DNA of 64,000 bases from Kordiimonas marina (GCF_023006325.1 NZ_JAINDF010000003.1:186001-250000); one strand, 5' to 3'; numbered from the stretch's first letter, positions 1 through 8,835 are shown. A program made the numbers and translations. The notes: a model not told the origin generated them from the letters alone.

Positions 1-439
1 CCACCAGAACAGCCGCCGCTTCCTGAAGCGCGCCCCCTGCTCCGTCGGCATAGGCCTCCAGCGCCGCAAAATCGGCAGTGCCGCCGTCATACATATCCTG
101 CCCACGGGCTTCGATGACGGCATGAAGCATCGGCAAGGCGACCTGAAGGTTTTTCACCTCGGCCAGCGCCTCGACAACCGGATGCGCCCGGACTGTTCCT
201 TCAGCCAGACCTTCCAACGCTTCCCGCCACCACTGCAGCCGGATTTCACCGAGCATGGGTTCGGACACGCTCTCCCGCGTTTTGGCGACTTCCTGATTGA
301 AGGCATAAAGCGCGAACAGGTCGCCCTGATGATCGGCAGGCGCAAACAGGGTGGCATAGTAGCGATCGGGGTCATCCCGGCGCACCATCTCCTGGCAATA
401 AAGCTTTTTGTCGGTCTCTGTATCTGTCTTTGGGGTCAT
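1..439 (-). CDS. Squalene/phytoene synthase family protein, N-terminal part (cut by window edge)
   Basis: The first 146 residues are visible from an ATG at 437-439; the gene runs off the left edge, and full-length relatives are roughly 270-290 residues. The family fold is recognised from 'FALYAFNQEVAKTRE' followed by 'LGEIRLQWWREAL', which matches the first helices of squalene/phytoene synthases. Catalytic members carry an aspartate-rich DxxxD motif in that first segment; here it reads NQEVAKTRE, which is how the non-synthase NDUFAF6-like branch (linked to complex I assembly in mitochondria) looks. I infer an NDUFAF6-like role rather than terpenoid synthesis. The second aspartate motif lies outside the window, so this cannot be settled. 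No clear Shine-Dalgarno sequence is seen. Confidence 0.8.
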   Translation of the reverse strand, partial: MTPKTDTETDKKLYCQEMVRRDDPDRYYATLFAPADHQGDLFALYAFNQEVAKTRESVSEPMLGEIRLQWWREALEGLAEGTVRAHPVVEALAEVKNLQVALPMLHAVIEARGQDMYDGGTADFAALEAYADGAGGALQEAAAVLV

Positions 440-539
440 GGCGGGCAAAATGACGGCGAACTGTTGCCGATGCAACAGAAATCGGTACGGGAATGAGGCC
501 TTTCGGCAGCAACTGTCGCAGGTGCAACAGGTAAAATAG

Positions 540-563
540 AAAGGGCCGGAAACCCGGCCCTTT
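540..563 (-). terminator. Rho-independent terminator of sodB
   Basis: A 10-bp perfect stem (AAAGGGCCGG / CCGGCCCTTT) with a 4-nt loop lies 32 bp past the sodB stop codon. Read on the minus strand it is followed by TCTATTTTACC, a moderate U-tract. Confidence 0.75.
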
Positions 564-595
564 GGTGTCTCGCCTTATAGACCAGACTACGCAGT

Positions 596-1204
596 TTATG
601 CAGTAGCAGCCGCGAAATTCTGAGCCGCAAAGTCCCAGTTTACCAGCGACGACAGGAAGGTCGCGATATAGTCCGGGCGGCGGTTCTGATAATCGAGATA
701 GTAAGCGTGTTCCCACACATCCATGGTCAGGAGCGGGGTTTTACCAGCCGTCAGCGGGCATTCCGCGTTGGCGGTTTTCACCACTTCCAACTTGCCGTCG
801 GCATTCAGGACAAGCCAAGCCCAGCCGGAACCGAACTGCGTGGCACCCGCGGTTTTGAAGGCTTCAGCGAACGCATCGAAGCTGCCGAAATCGGCGTCGA
901 TCTTGTCGGCGAGCGCACCAGAGGGCTTACCGCCACCGTTCGGGCTCATCGAATGCCAATAGAAGGTGTGGTTCCAAACCTGCGCGGCGTTGTTGAAAAC
1001 ACCGGCTTTCGCGGCATCACCGGCGGTCGCCTTCATGATGTCCTCAAGCGATTTGCCAGCGAAATCAGTGCCTTCGATCAGCTTGTTCAGGTTGGTGACA
1101 TAAGCATTGTGGTGCTTGCCATGGTGGAAGCTGAGCGTGTTTGCGGAAATATGGGGTTCAAGCGCCGTATCGGCATACGGCAATGCTGGCAATTCAAAGC
1201 TCAT
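596..1204 (-). CDS. sodB: Superoxide dismutase, Fe type
   Basis: Converts superoxide to oxygen and hydrogen peroxide in the cytoplasm. The 202-residue length is normal. Metal ligands are visible: His27 in SFHHGKHH, a His in '[15 protein letters not shown]', and the Asp and His of '[15 protein letters not shown]'. The Gln in NNAAQVWNH is the position that separates iron enzymes (Gln here) from manganese enzymes (Gly there), so iron is predicted. No signal peptide is present. It is followed by its own terminator and separated by 139 bp from the upstream gene, so it is probably monocistronic. Two CCTATT repeats spaced exactly 10 bp apart lie in that upstream gap and could be a regulator site. 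Confidence 0.97.
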   Translation of the reverse strand: MSFELPALPYADTALEPHISANTLSFHHGKHHNAYVTNLNKLIEGTDFAGKSLEDIMKATAGDAAKAGVFNNAAQVWNHTFYWHSMSPNGGGKPSGALADKIDADFGSFDAFAEAFKTAGATQFGSGWAWLVLNADGKLEVVKTANAECPLTAGKTPLLTMDVWEHAYYLDYQNRRPDYIATFLSSLVNWDFAAQNFAAATA

Positions 1205-1280
1205 GGGAGACTCCCTTATTTGTTCGTGTCTGACAGAAAAGTCGGATAGATAATCCCGGCGCGTGTGTCCGGTTACATTA

Positions 1281-1296
1281 CCTATTTGGTCCTATT
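1281..1296. promoter_or_regulatory. Direct repeat in the sodB upstream region
   Basis: CCTATT occurs at 1281-1286 and again at 1291-1296, one helical turn apart, in the 139-bp gap upstream of sodB. The spacing would place two half-sites on the same face of the DNA. No known operator was recognised, and no clean -35/-10 pair was found next to it. Confidence 0.25.
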
Positions 1297-1343
1297 AGCT
1301 ATAGAAACAACCCTTGGATTGCAATGATTTGATCATGCTTTCC

Positions 1344-1943
1344 TTACGGATAAGGCCGGTCGAGCGTACGACCCTCGGCATCAGCCTTATGCTGGAGTGC
1401 AAGCTGGTGGTAATGTTCAGCCATGCTGCGGTTCTTTTCAAGCTCCGCGTCCGTCAGCATCCGGACAAATTTAGCCGGACGGCCCGCCCAAAGCTCACAG
1501 GAACCAACGGTTTTCTCCGGCGTAAGCATGGCGCCCGCCGCCAGCATTCCATCTTCCTCTATGGTGCAATTGTCCATGACAACAGCCCCCATACCGACGA
1601 AAGCCCGGTCCTTGAGCGTACAGCCATGCAGCATAGCCATATGCGCGATCAGACAATCCCGACCAATGGTGGTTGGAAAGGTCCGTGTACTGACATGGAT
1701 AACCGTGCCGTCCTGGATATTGCTGCGCTCACCGACGCGAATCGAATTCACGTCGCCCCTGAGGACGCAGTTATGCCAGATGCTGACATGCTCCCCGAGC
1801 GTGACATCCCCAACAACCTGCGCACCATGAAAGATGAAGGCGCTTTCGGGAACGGTTGGCCATTGGCCCTTGAAGGGGCTCAAGCGACCGCCGAGTGCGG
1901 TATCCCGGCAGATGGGCCGTTGGGTGTCGTCCTGCTTGCTCAC
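1344..1943 (-). CDS. Gamma-carbonic anhydrase-like hexapeptide-repeat protein
   Basis: A left-handed beta-helix protein of 199 residues made of hexapeptide repeats such as 'VVGDVTLGEHVSIWHNCVLR' and 'IGRDCLIAHMAMLHGCTL'. Relatives bind zinc through three histidines at subunit interfaces (here the His of IAHMAMLHG and the later LHGCTL region are candidates) and include complex I-associated gamma-CA proteins and PaaY-type thioesterases; reaction not assignable here. The start is GTG, and it overlaps the argC stop codon by four bases (GTGA), so the two genes are translationally coupled. The N-terminal 30 residues before the helix are not conserved in the family. Confidence 0.9.
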   Translation of the reverse strand: MSKQDDTQRPICRDTALGGRLSPFKGQWPTVPESAFIFHGAQVVGDVTLGEHVSIWHNCVLRGDVNSIRVGERSNIQDGTVIHVSTRTFPTTIGRDCLIAHMAMLHGCTLKDRAFVGMGAVVMDNCTIEEDGMLAAGAMLTPEKTVGSCELWAGRPAKFVRMLTDAELEKNRSMAEHYHQLALQHKADAEGRTLDRPYP

Positions 1944-3067
1944 GGGAACATTGGTGCCTGCGAAAGACCCGCCGTTTCATCAAGGCCGAACATGAGGTTC
2001 ATGTTCTGGATCGCCTGTCCCGACGAGCCTTTCACAAGGTTATCGATCGCAGAAACGATGATCGCACGGCCAGAAATCCGGTCCGGGAAGACGTTGAGCA
2101 CACAGTTGTTCGATCCGCGGACCATCCGGGTCGCCGGTGCGACACCTTCTGACAGCAGATGCACAAACGGCTCATCTTCGTAGGCGTCTGTAAGCGCCGC
2201 ACGGAGATCATCAACCGACGCCCCGTCAGCCAATTTCACATAGATGGTTTCAAGTTCGCCCCGGTTCATCGGAACCAGATGCGGCGTGAAGCTGATGGAA
2301 AGGTCTTCCCCCGCAGCCACGCCCAGTTCCTGCTCGATTTCCGGCATATGCCGGTGATGGCTGATGCCATAAGGATTCATGGCCTCAGCAACTTCCGCGA
2401 ACAGGTTGCTTTCCTTGAGCGAGCGCCCTGCCCCGGAAACCCCCGACTTGGCATCGATGATGATATCTTCCGTGCCGATCAGCCCAGCCTTCAGGAGCGG
2501 CACAAGGGCAAGCAAAGCCGCCGTCGGATAACAGCCGGGGCACGCTACGAGCGACGCCTTCTTGACCTGCTCCCGATAAACTTCGGTCAAACCATACACA
2601 GCTTTCGACTGCAACTCCGGCGCCTGGTGATAGCGGCCATACCATTCGGCGTAGGTATCGACATTCCGGAGCCGGAAATCAGCCGAGAGGTCCACAACCT
2701 TCACTTCACCCTTGATGCTGTCCGCAAGGTCGCCTTCAGTTTCGACAATCATCTCATCCAAAAGGCTGTGCTTGGTGGCATGCAGAAGGCCCTTGATGAC
2801 TTCCTGGCTCGTCGCGTGCGGTAGCGCACAGAAGACGACATCCAGCTCAACCGCCGGCCATTCGACTTCATCAAGGCTGATCAGGTCCGGCAGCGCATAA
2901 CCCAGGAAATGCGGGAAGACTTCGGAAAGCGGCATCCCGGCCTTTCGCTCCGCGGTCATCAGCGCGATTTCGACGTTCGGGTGCGAAATCAGCAAGCGCA
3001 CGAGGTCAGCCCCCGTATAACCGCTTGCACCTAGAATACCGGCACGAATTTTCTTGGGCTCAGACAT
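1940..3067 (-). CDS. argC: N-acetyl-gamma-glutamyl-phosphate reductase
   Basis: Third step of arginine synthesis: reduces N-acetylglutamyl phosphate to the semialdehyde with NADPH. The N-terminal nucleotide-binding loop 'GILGASGYTGADLVRLL' is at residues 10-26, the catalytic Cys is C179 in ACPGCYPT, and 'VVDLSADFRLR' and 'HRHMPEIEQEL' are family signatures. At 375 residues it is about 25-30 longer than typical relatives; the extra sequence sits around residues 97-122, between ALPHATSQEV and VKVVDLSADF. Followed by a GTGA overlap with the gamma-carbonic-anhydrase-like gene. ATG start at 3065-3067. Confidence 0.96.
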   Translation of the reverse strand: MSEPKKIRAGILGASGYTGADLVRLLISHPNVEIALMTAERKAGMPLSEVFPHFLGYALPDLISLDEVEWPAVELDVVFCALPHATSQEVIKGLLHATKHSLLDEMIVETEGDLADSIKGEVKVVDLSADFRLRNVDTYAEWYGRYHQAPELQSKAVYGLTEVYREQVKKASLVACPGCYPTAALLALVPLLKAGLIGTEDIIIDAKSGVSGAGRSLKESNLFAEVAEAMNPYGISHHRHMPEIEQELGVAAGEDLSISFTPHLVPMNRGELETIYVKLADGASVDDLRAALTDAYEDEPFVHLLSEGVAPATRMVRGSNNCVLNVFPDRISGRAIIVSAIDNLVKGSSGQAIQNMNLMFGLDETAGLSQAPMFP

Positions 3068-3142
3068 GAGACGCTCCGCTTGGCTAATGGAAACACGCTG
3101 CCATTCTGACGAAGGCCGCGCGACAAGTCATTGATTATATGC

Positions 3143-3166
3143 AAAACAGCCGGAGAAATCCGGCTG
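3143..3166 (-). terminator. Rho-independent terminator of motA
   Basis: An 8-bp stem CAGCCGGA / TCCGGCTG with a GAAA tetraloop (3147-3166), followed on the minus strand by TTTTGCATATAAT. It lies 30 bp past the motA stop. Confidence 0.75.
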
Positions 3167-3195
3167 CCTTGTGATGTTGATTAGGTTGAAACCGA

Positions 3196-4065
3196 TCAAA
3201 GATCAGGCGGCAGCTCGGCGATTGCCTCTTCAAGCTCGATAAAGCCGGGCATCAGAGGCGTCGGGACATTTCGTCGGCCGATCTCCACCGAAATCTGCGG
3301 CGGGTTCCCCTGCAGATGCGACACCAGGATGAGCTTGATCAGGTTCATGAACTGACCATCCTGTTCCAGAATCTGGTTCAGGCGACCGGCAATCGGCGCC
3401 ACCAGCAGGTAGGACAGGAAGATACCAAGGAAAGTACCGACAAGGGCGCTACCGACCATGGCGCCCAGAACCTCAACCGGCTCCGCGATTGCGGCCATGG
3501 TTTTCACGATCCCCAGAACGGCCGCGACAATACCGACAGCCGGAAGGCCGTCCGCCATGGTCTGCAGCGAATGCTGGGGTTCATGTTCCTCACGGTGGTG
3601 CTTCTCGAGGTCTATGGTCATCGCGTCTTCCATTTGCATGGGATCTTCGAAGTTCATAGTCATCATGCGCACATAATCGCAGATGAAGTCGACCACATGA
3701 TGGTCCGATACGATACGCGGAAACTGCTGGAAAATCTTTGATTCTTCAGGGTTTTCGACATGCGGTTCGATCGCGACCACACCCTTGGAGCGGATGGTCT
3801 TGGTCACCAGATACATCAGGCACAGAAGGTCGCGGTAATCTTCGGCCTGCCATTTCGGACCCTTGATCACCATCATGATGCCCTTGAAGGTGCCTTTGAT
3901 GACCCCTGTCGAGTTGGCGATGATATAGGCGCCAACGGCACCACCGAAAATCGTCATCAATTCGTGCGGAATCGCGTGAAGGATGATTTCGAAATTGCCC
4001 CCCGAAATCGCGAAGGAGCCAAAAACCATCACCAAAACGACGATCAGACCGATGAATAGAAACAT
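3196..4065 (-). CDS. motA: Flagellar motor stator protein MotA
   Basis: Proton-channel subunit of the flagellar stator, in the inner membrane with MotB. The 289-residue length fits the alphaproteobacterial form. Membrane segments are seen near residues 1-20, 33-53, 170-192 and 203-225; the last two contain 'GLPAVGIVAAVLGIVKTM' and 'LVGTFLGIFLSYLLVAPIAG', the channel helices. The large cytoplasmic loop between them is acidic, as expected for the torque-generating region. No motB or other flagellar gene lies next to it in this window, so the stator partner must be elsewhere. Own terminator downstream. Confidence 0.97.
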   Translation of the reverse strand: MFLFIGLIVVLVMVFGSFAISGGNFEIILHAIPHELMTIFGGAVGAYIIANSTGVIKGTFKGIMMVIKGPKWQAEDYRDLLCLMYLVTKTIRSKGVVAIEPHVENPEESKIFQQFPRIVSDHHVVDFICDYVRMMTMNFEDPMQMEDAMTIDLEKHHREEHEPQHSLQTMADGLPAVGIVAAVLGIVKTMAAIAEPVEVLGAMVGSALVGTFLGIFLSYLLVAPIAGRLNQILEQDGQFMNLIKLILVSHLQGNPPQISVEIGRRNVPTPLMPGFIELEEAIAELPPDL

Positions 4066-4196
4066 GGGCGCGCGCCTGCCTGAAAAAAATTATAGATTGT
4101 CCCGCATCTTACAGGTCGTTCAGTCTCAATCAATAGGTTTAACAGACGATTAATGCGAACAGCCCCGCCTGCCGCAGAAATCAGCGGATCGAGCGG

Positions 4197-4808
4197 TCAC
4201 TGTCGACCATACTTCACTGAACATCCGTAAGGTTTTGTCGAGGTGGGGTTTACAGGCTGACCTGCTTTAACCGCCGTCCATGCCTTCATCACATAGTTGG
4301 TGGCACCATTGAGCGAGGCCTGACGGGTCGAAGGCCGGTCATCTATCGCCCCCATGTAGCGGAGCGTTCCATCCGTATCGATAATGAACATATGAGGCGT
4401 GGTGCTGGCACCATATGCCCTGCCGATCACGCCGTCGGGGTCCAGAATGATGTGGTCGGCATAGCTGCCCTCACGAGCGGCAACATCATCTGCTTCTTCC
4501 GGTGTCAGAAAGCCTTGCTTGCCGGGCGCGGATGAAATTACTGAAAGCCAGACAGCCCCGTCTTCCGTTAGCGCCCTCTGCAAACGCTGCATGTTCCCGC
4601 TGGAATAATGCTTCCTGACATAAGGGCAGTCCTTGTTGGTCCACTCCAGGACCACGCGTTTACCGCGGAAGTCAGACAAGGAAATTTTCTGGCCCTTGCT
4701 GTCGGTTCCTGTAAAGGCTGGCGCAGCTTTTCCTGGCACGGGCTCAGCGGCTGCAGCGACAGACCAACCTGCACACAAAAACAGGAAACAGATTTTGAAA
4801 AAACGCAC
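4197..4808 (-). CDS. Periplasmic peroxiredoxin-like redoxin with a single Cys (DCPYV type)
   Basis: A secreted thioredoxin-fold protein of 203 residues. GTG at 4806-4808 is chosen as start because AAGGAGGGG stands six bases upstream and it opens a clean signal peptide (RFFKICFLFLCAGWSVAAAA); an ATG further upstream would overlap the preceding gene. The fold is recognised from PAFTGTDSKGQKISLSDFRG and 'LDPDGVIGRAYGASTTPHMF'. Instead of a CxxC pair it has NKDCPYVRKHY, a lone Cys at the peroxidatic position, as in AhpC/TSA-like proteins. It directly follows a DsbD-type membrane reductase on the same strand, 25 bp away, so the reductase probably keeps it reduced. Confidence 0.85.
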   Translation of the reverse strand: MRFFKICFLFLCAGWSVAAAAEPVPGKAAPAFTGTDSKGQKISLSDFRGKRVVLEWTNKDCPYVRKHYSSGNMQRLQRALTEDGAVWLSVISSAPGKQGFLTPEEADDVAAREGSYADHIILDPDGVIGRAYGASTTPHMFIIDTDGTLRYMGAIDDRPSTRQASLNGATNYVMKAWTAVKAGQPVNPTSTKPYGCSVKYGRQ

Positions 4809-4833
4809 GGTACCCCTCCTTTCGGACAAAGGG

Positions 4834-6936
4834 TCAACGCCCATCAAGCGTGTCCTTTAAGATGCCATAGGTCAGCATCTGCGGCAAGACGGTCGCCTCC
4901 GCCTTCCCGGGAGCGAAGTAAAGATAAAGCGGCACACCAGCGCGACCGTAGCGGGCCAGCACATGGGCGATTTCGGCATTCCGGTTGGTCCAGTCGCCTT
5001 CCATCACGGTAACGCCTTTGTCCTTGAAAAGCGTGCGGGTGTCCTCGCGGTCCAAGGCCAGACTTTCATTGACCTTGCAGGTGATGCACCAGTCCGCAGT
5101 AAAATAAACAAACACCGGCTTGCCATCGGTCAGCAGTTGATTGAGCGCAGCATCCGAATAGGCGACGTCCCCAGCTTCGGTTTTTGCGGCCTGATGATCT
5201 TGGGGGGTCGGCACGCGGACGATGGCAACAAGTGCAGCAACACCACAGACAAGCGCAATCGCGCGCAGGACTCTCCCCTGGCCTTGCTGCCACAGCCAGA
5301 CAGCGAACACCGACACGATAATCGCCGACACCAGCATCAGCGTGCCCGCACTGCCGGTCTGCTGATCGAAAATGTAGAGAAGCCAGGCCGCGGTCAGCAG
5401 CATCGGGAAGGCCAAACCTTCCTTGAGCTTTTCCATCCACGCGCCGGGCTTTGGCATCATGGCGGCAACGCGCGTGCTATAGGACAAGATGAGAAAAGGA
5501 AGCGCCAGCCCGAGGGCAAGCAGCGTGAAGATGGTGAAGACCACCAGAAGCGGCTGGGTGAGCGCGAAGCCGATAGCAGGCGCCATCAGCGGCGCAGTAC
5601 ACGGTGTCGCGACCAAAGTTGCCAGTACGCCTTTGAAGAACGCGCCCTGCATTCCCTCCTTGGCGGCGAAACTGCCCCCTGCCCCTTCAACACCCAGACG
5701 AATATGGATTAACCCGCCGAGTGAAAGGGCCACAAGCACCATCAGCAGCGTCATAAGGCCGACAAAGATCGGGGACTGAAGCTGGAAGCCCCATCCGATC
5801 GCAGTGCCCCCCGCACGCAGGGCCATAAGCGCGCTCACGATAACCATGAAGCTGGCCCAGATGCCGCCCGTATAAGCCCATCCTTCGGCCCTCCGGTGTG
5901 CCAAACTCCTATTGTTGGCCGAGATGAAGGCGAAAGCCTTCAAAGAGAGAACCGGGAAAACGCACGGCATCAAATTGAGGATCAAGCCGCCTAAAAAGGC
6001 AAACAGGGCCGCCTGCCATATCGGCAAACCAGCATGAGCTTGCGGCAGGAGCGTATCCAGTGAAGAAGGCGCGCCCTTCGCCTGGGATGCGACATCAGCC
6101 GCGATATCCAGCTTGGGTGTCATCTCATAGTGGGCGGAGGTACCATCGTCATAATAGAGTGCCAAGACGCCAGACGCAGACTTCGGCGCGGGAGCCCCCG
6201 GCTTGCGCGGGAAATGAAGGGTTAGCCCCTCCTGCGTGAAGGCAAAGCTTTGGTCAGCAGGATAGTCCAGCACACCTTCGAAGGCTGGGAAAAACCGGAC
6301 CGATTTGACGTCTGGGATATCCGTCTTCGCCATAAAGACCGTCAGGTCAGAGCTTGCCTTCCCAACCTTGAGGCTGGCATCCCAGAAAGACGGCTCCGGC
6401 AAAGCCTGCCTTGCCGCCGCGAAAAGGCTTTTATTGTCGGGGTCGAGCTTTGCCGCCCCCTTCTGAAGGGTGACATCAAGTTCTGCCAATTGCGGAACAC
6501 AAATATCCGCACAGGTCAGCCATTCGGCGGACAGATGCAGGGGTAGAGTATCGGCAATGGAACTGTCCGCTTCCAGGCGAACCAGCAGCGTGGAAGGCCC
6601 TTCATAGCCATAGGTCATCAACGGGCCGAAGCGGATCGCATGCGGGGCACCGAACAGGGGAGCCGAAGCCTTCACCCCCGCAGGCAGCTTCCAGGTCAAG
6701 ATAGGGGCCGCGCCGCTATCCCCAGGATTTTGCCAATAGGTGTGCCAGCCTTTTTCGGGGGTGATATGAACACCAAGCCAGACACTGCCGCCAGGAGCAA
6801 CCGATACGGTTTCACCGTAAAGGGCGAGCTTGCTGTGGCTGTCGTCTGCGGTCGCCATAGGGGTAGCCGAAGCCGCCTGTGCGCCGCCAAGGAGCCACAG
6901 GGCTGCCAGCAAAACCAGTGATGTCCGTCTTTTCAT
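4834..6936 (-). CDS. DsbD-family protein-disulfide reductase (ScsB-like)
   Basis: Carries electrons across the inner membrane to periplasmic thiol proteins. Domains in the 700 residues: signal peptide (1-25), periplasmic DsbD alpha-type domain (about 40-290) with the Cys pair in LTCADICVPQ, an eight-helix membrane domain (about 305-580) with 'LMPCVFPVLSLKAFAF' and VATPCTAPLMAPAIGFA holding the two relay cysteines, and a C-terminal thioredoxin domain with the WCITCK active site. All six expected cysteines are present. The large N-terminal domain resembles ScsB/C-type reductases more than E. coli DsbD. The downstream single-Cys redoxin is its likely client. Confidence 0.93.
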   Translation of the reverse strand: MKRRTSLVLLAALWLLGGAQAASATPMATADDSHSKLALYGETVSVAPGGSVWLGVHITPEKGWHTYWQNPGDSGAAPILTWKLPAGVKASAPLFGAPHAIRFGPLMTYGYEGPSTLLVRLEADSSIADTLPLHLSAEWLTCADICVPQLAELDVTLQKGAAKLDPDNKSLFAAARQALPEPSFWDASLKVGKASSDLTVFMAKTDIPDVKSVRFFPAFEGVLDYPADQSFAFTQEGLTLHFPRKPGAPAPKSASGVLALYYDDGTSAHYEMTPKLDIAADVASQAKGAPSSLDTLLPQAHAGLPIWQAALFAFLGGLILNLMPCVFPVLSLKAFAFISANNRSLAHRRAEGWAYTGGIWASFMVIVSALMALRAGGTAIGWGFQLQSPIFVGLMTLLMVLVALSLGGLIHIRLGVEGAGGSFAAKEGMQGAFFKGVLATLVATPCTAPLMAPAIGFALTQPLLVVFTIFTLLALGLALPFLILSYSTRVAAMMPKPGAWMEKLKEGLAFPMLLTAAWLLYIFDQQTGSAGTLMLVSAIIVSVFAVWLWQQGQGRVLRAIALVCGVAALVAIVRVPTPQDHQAAKTEAGDVAYSDAALNQLLTDGKPVFVYFTADWCITCKVNESLALDREDTRTLFKDKGVTVMEGDWTNRNAEIAHVLARYGRAGVPLYLYFAPGKAEATVLPQMLTYGILKDTLDGR

Positions 6937-7064
6937 ACCCCAACCCGATGATTGCGTTGATTTAGCAGTCCTATAACACGCTTAACGGCAGCGGGCCTTC
7001 ACATATGCGTCAAAAGAACGCGATAGCCAGCTTCGTGTACGGCTTTAGGATCCCTCACAGATCA

Positions 7065-7098
7065 TAAAAAAACTGCCGCGACACTGGGCCGCGGCAGT
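7065..7098 (-). terminator. Rho-independent terminator of the M28 peptidase gene
   Basis: A 9-bp perfect stem ACTGCCGCG / CGCGGCAGT (7072-7080 and 7090-7098) with a 9-nt loop; on the minus strand it runs straight into seven T residues (AAAAAAA at 7065-7071 on plus). Confidence 0.9.
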
Positions 7099-7127
7099 CA
7101 ATTTTCAGCCCAGGCTGAAAGCCAGAC

Positions 7128-8528
7128 TTATTTTTTGGCTTCAGGCATATGGTCGAAAGCCCCCATCGGGCCCGGGAAGACCACCGGCGTTTCAAGGCCG
7201 TCGTTGGCAACCGCGGCAACCCCGAAGAAATAATTGTCGATCACAACATTCTTGAGGGTGAGCGAACGGGCATCCTTGCCGACCCAACGGCTCCAGTGCC
7301 ACTGCGGGTCGGTGGTCAGGCGCCAATAGACGCGGAAGCCACGCAGGTTCGCCGTTTCCTTCTGGTCCGGACGCATATCCCACTTGATGGTGGTGTCAGG
7401 CGATACGGCCCCTTCGATGGTCACATTGACGGGCGCAGGCGGCGCGCCGGCGATAGACGCCAGTGTCACCACGTTGAGCGAGGTCAGCTTGGCGGCATAA
7501 TCAAAGTTCACACCGTCGATAGTGTCACCATAATGGATACCGTTCTCAACCCGCACGTTCTGGTGCTGGCGATTATAGTTTTCATTGGTCTCCATAACCC
7601 GCACGCCTGGATAACCGGCTTCGTTAAACGGGCGGTGGTGACCACCCCGGCGGAACCGGTCGAGCCGGTAGACCATCATGACCTTCAGGTTCGGGACATA
7701 CTGGTCACCGAGCTTGGCAATGAGCCGCGCGAGGTTTCGGCTCGGGCTATCGACCTCACCGCCCCAGAAACGGCGCTGATTGGCCTCTTTCGGAGTTTCG
7801 ACAATGCGCGTGCCCTCAGAGAAGACCCGGGCGGTCGAGTTATCGATCACGCCATTGATGCCGGAGATGTTGCCAATCATGTCGTTATTCAGCATCCCCA
7901 TGATGCGCCAGCCATGCTTCTTGGCATAAGCCGCGACAATCTTACCGCCATAAAGGCCCTGCTCTTCGCCCGACAGGCCAAGGTAAACAATGGAACCCGG
8001 GAATTTGGTTTTACAGAGAACCCGTGCGGCTTCCATGGTGCCGGCCATGCCGGAGGCGTTATCATTGGCGCCCGGCGCGTCATTCTTGCCGTCAAGCGGG
8101 TCCGAGTTACGGCTATCCAGATCACCCGACATGATGACCATGCGGTCGGGATCCAGAATACCGCGCTGGATCGCAACAACGCTGGTGACCTTGGTAGGGG
8201 TCGGAATGCGCGGACCGGTTACCGTGTCGGAGACGGTGAAGACCTCAAGCGGGGCCGCACAGCTTTTGCTGATCTCTTTGAATTGGGATTCGACCCAGCG
8301 CGTCGCAGCGCCAATGCCGCGGGTGTCGGACTTGGTATCCGACAGCGTGTGACGCGTCCCAAAACCAACGAGCTTGCGCACATCCGCCTCAATCCGTTTG
8401 GCTGATACGTCGGCAACATATTGATGCAGGCGCGGGACTTCCGTCGGTGCAGGTTCATCCGAAACTGCGGATGCGGCGGTCGTTCCAACCAGGCACAAGG
8501 CCGCAACCATCGAAATTTTATCAAACAT
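7128..8528 (-). CDS. Secreted M28-family metallopeptidase with altered zinc site
   Basis: A signal peptide (to about residue 22, ending ASAVS) precedes an M28 catalytic domain (about 45-355) and a C-terminal fibronectin-III-like domain (about 365-460, 'NLRGFRVYWRLTTDPQW'). M28 enzymes are di-zinc aminopeptidases. Visible metal residues: Asp in PGANDNASG, Glu-Glu in LSGEEQGLYGG, Asp in LNNDMIGN and His in GGHHRPFNEAG. The first zinc ligand, normally His in GHxDS, is Asp here: IMSGDLDSRNSD, encoded GAT. Either an active variant subfamily or a weakened site. ATG at 8526-8528 chosen; a GTG directly before it is equally possible given AGGG upstream. Monocistronic. Confidence 0.88.
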   Translation of the reverse strand: MFDKISMVAALCLVGTTAASAVSDEPAPTEVPRLHQYVADVSAKRIEADVRKLVGFGTRHTLSDTKSDTRGIGAATRWVESQFKEISKSCAAPLEVFTVSDTVTGPRIPTPTKVTSVVAIQRGILDPDRMVIMSGDLDSRNSDPLDGKNDAPGANDNASGMAGTMEAARVLCKTKFPGSIVYLGLSGEEQGLYGGKIVAAYAKKHGWRIMGMLNNDMIGNISGINGVIDNSTARVFSEGTRIVETPKEANQRRFWGGEVDSPSRNLARLIAKLGDQYVPNLKVMMVYRLDRFRRGGHHRPFNEAGYPGVRVMETNENYNRQHQNVRVENGIHYGDTIDGVNFDYAAKLTSLNVVTLASIAGAPPAPVNVTIEGAVSPDTTIKWDMRPDQKETANLRGFRVYWRLTTDPQWHWSRWVGKDARSLTLKNVVIDNYFFGVAAVANDGLETPVVFPGPMGAFDHMPEAKK

Positions 8529-8531
8529 CAC

Positions 8532-8835
8532 TTTTTTCCCTCATGGACGCGCGCCTCGTCGGTTTTGTTGGCCTCCCGGCACGCGATTAAGCTTTCCTCT
8601 TCGACGCCCGAAGATACTGACGGAATTTGTCTCGGCCTTGCCCCAACAGGCCCCTGAAACAATGACCGTCCCCGGTGTCCCCCTTACCGGTAATGACTAG
8701 ACGATAACATGGATGAAACCGTCTGGATGACCAGCCACAAATGCGTGATCATCAATGTGAGCGCACTGTGCAGCCTTCATCTTAATAAAGCTTTACTGAC
8801 ATATCCCTGACAGGGCGGACCCGGGCCGCCTGCCG
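8532..8835. other. Intergenic region without a gene
   Basis: About 304 bp between the M28 peptidase and the DUF4399 gene. No open reading frame with a family resemblance, no tRNA and no convincing terminator was seen. A small hairpin (GGCGG/CCGCC) at about 8814-8831 follows the DUF4399 stop but lacks a U-tract. A TAAAGCTTTA palindrome is at 8786-8795. The promoter of the M28 gene should be here but was not identified. Confidence 0.5.

Noticed and set aside
7149-8405. A 418-codon plus-strand frame opposite the M28 peptidase.
   Set aside because: The minus strand has a signal peptide, M28 motifs and a terminator; the plus-strand frame has none of these.
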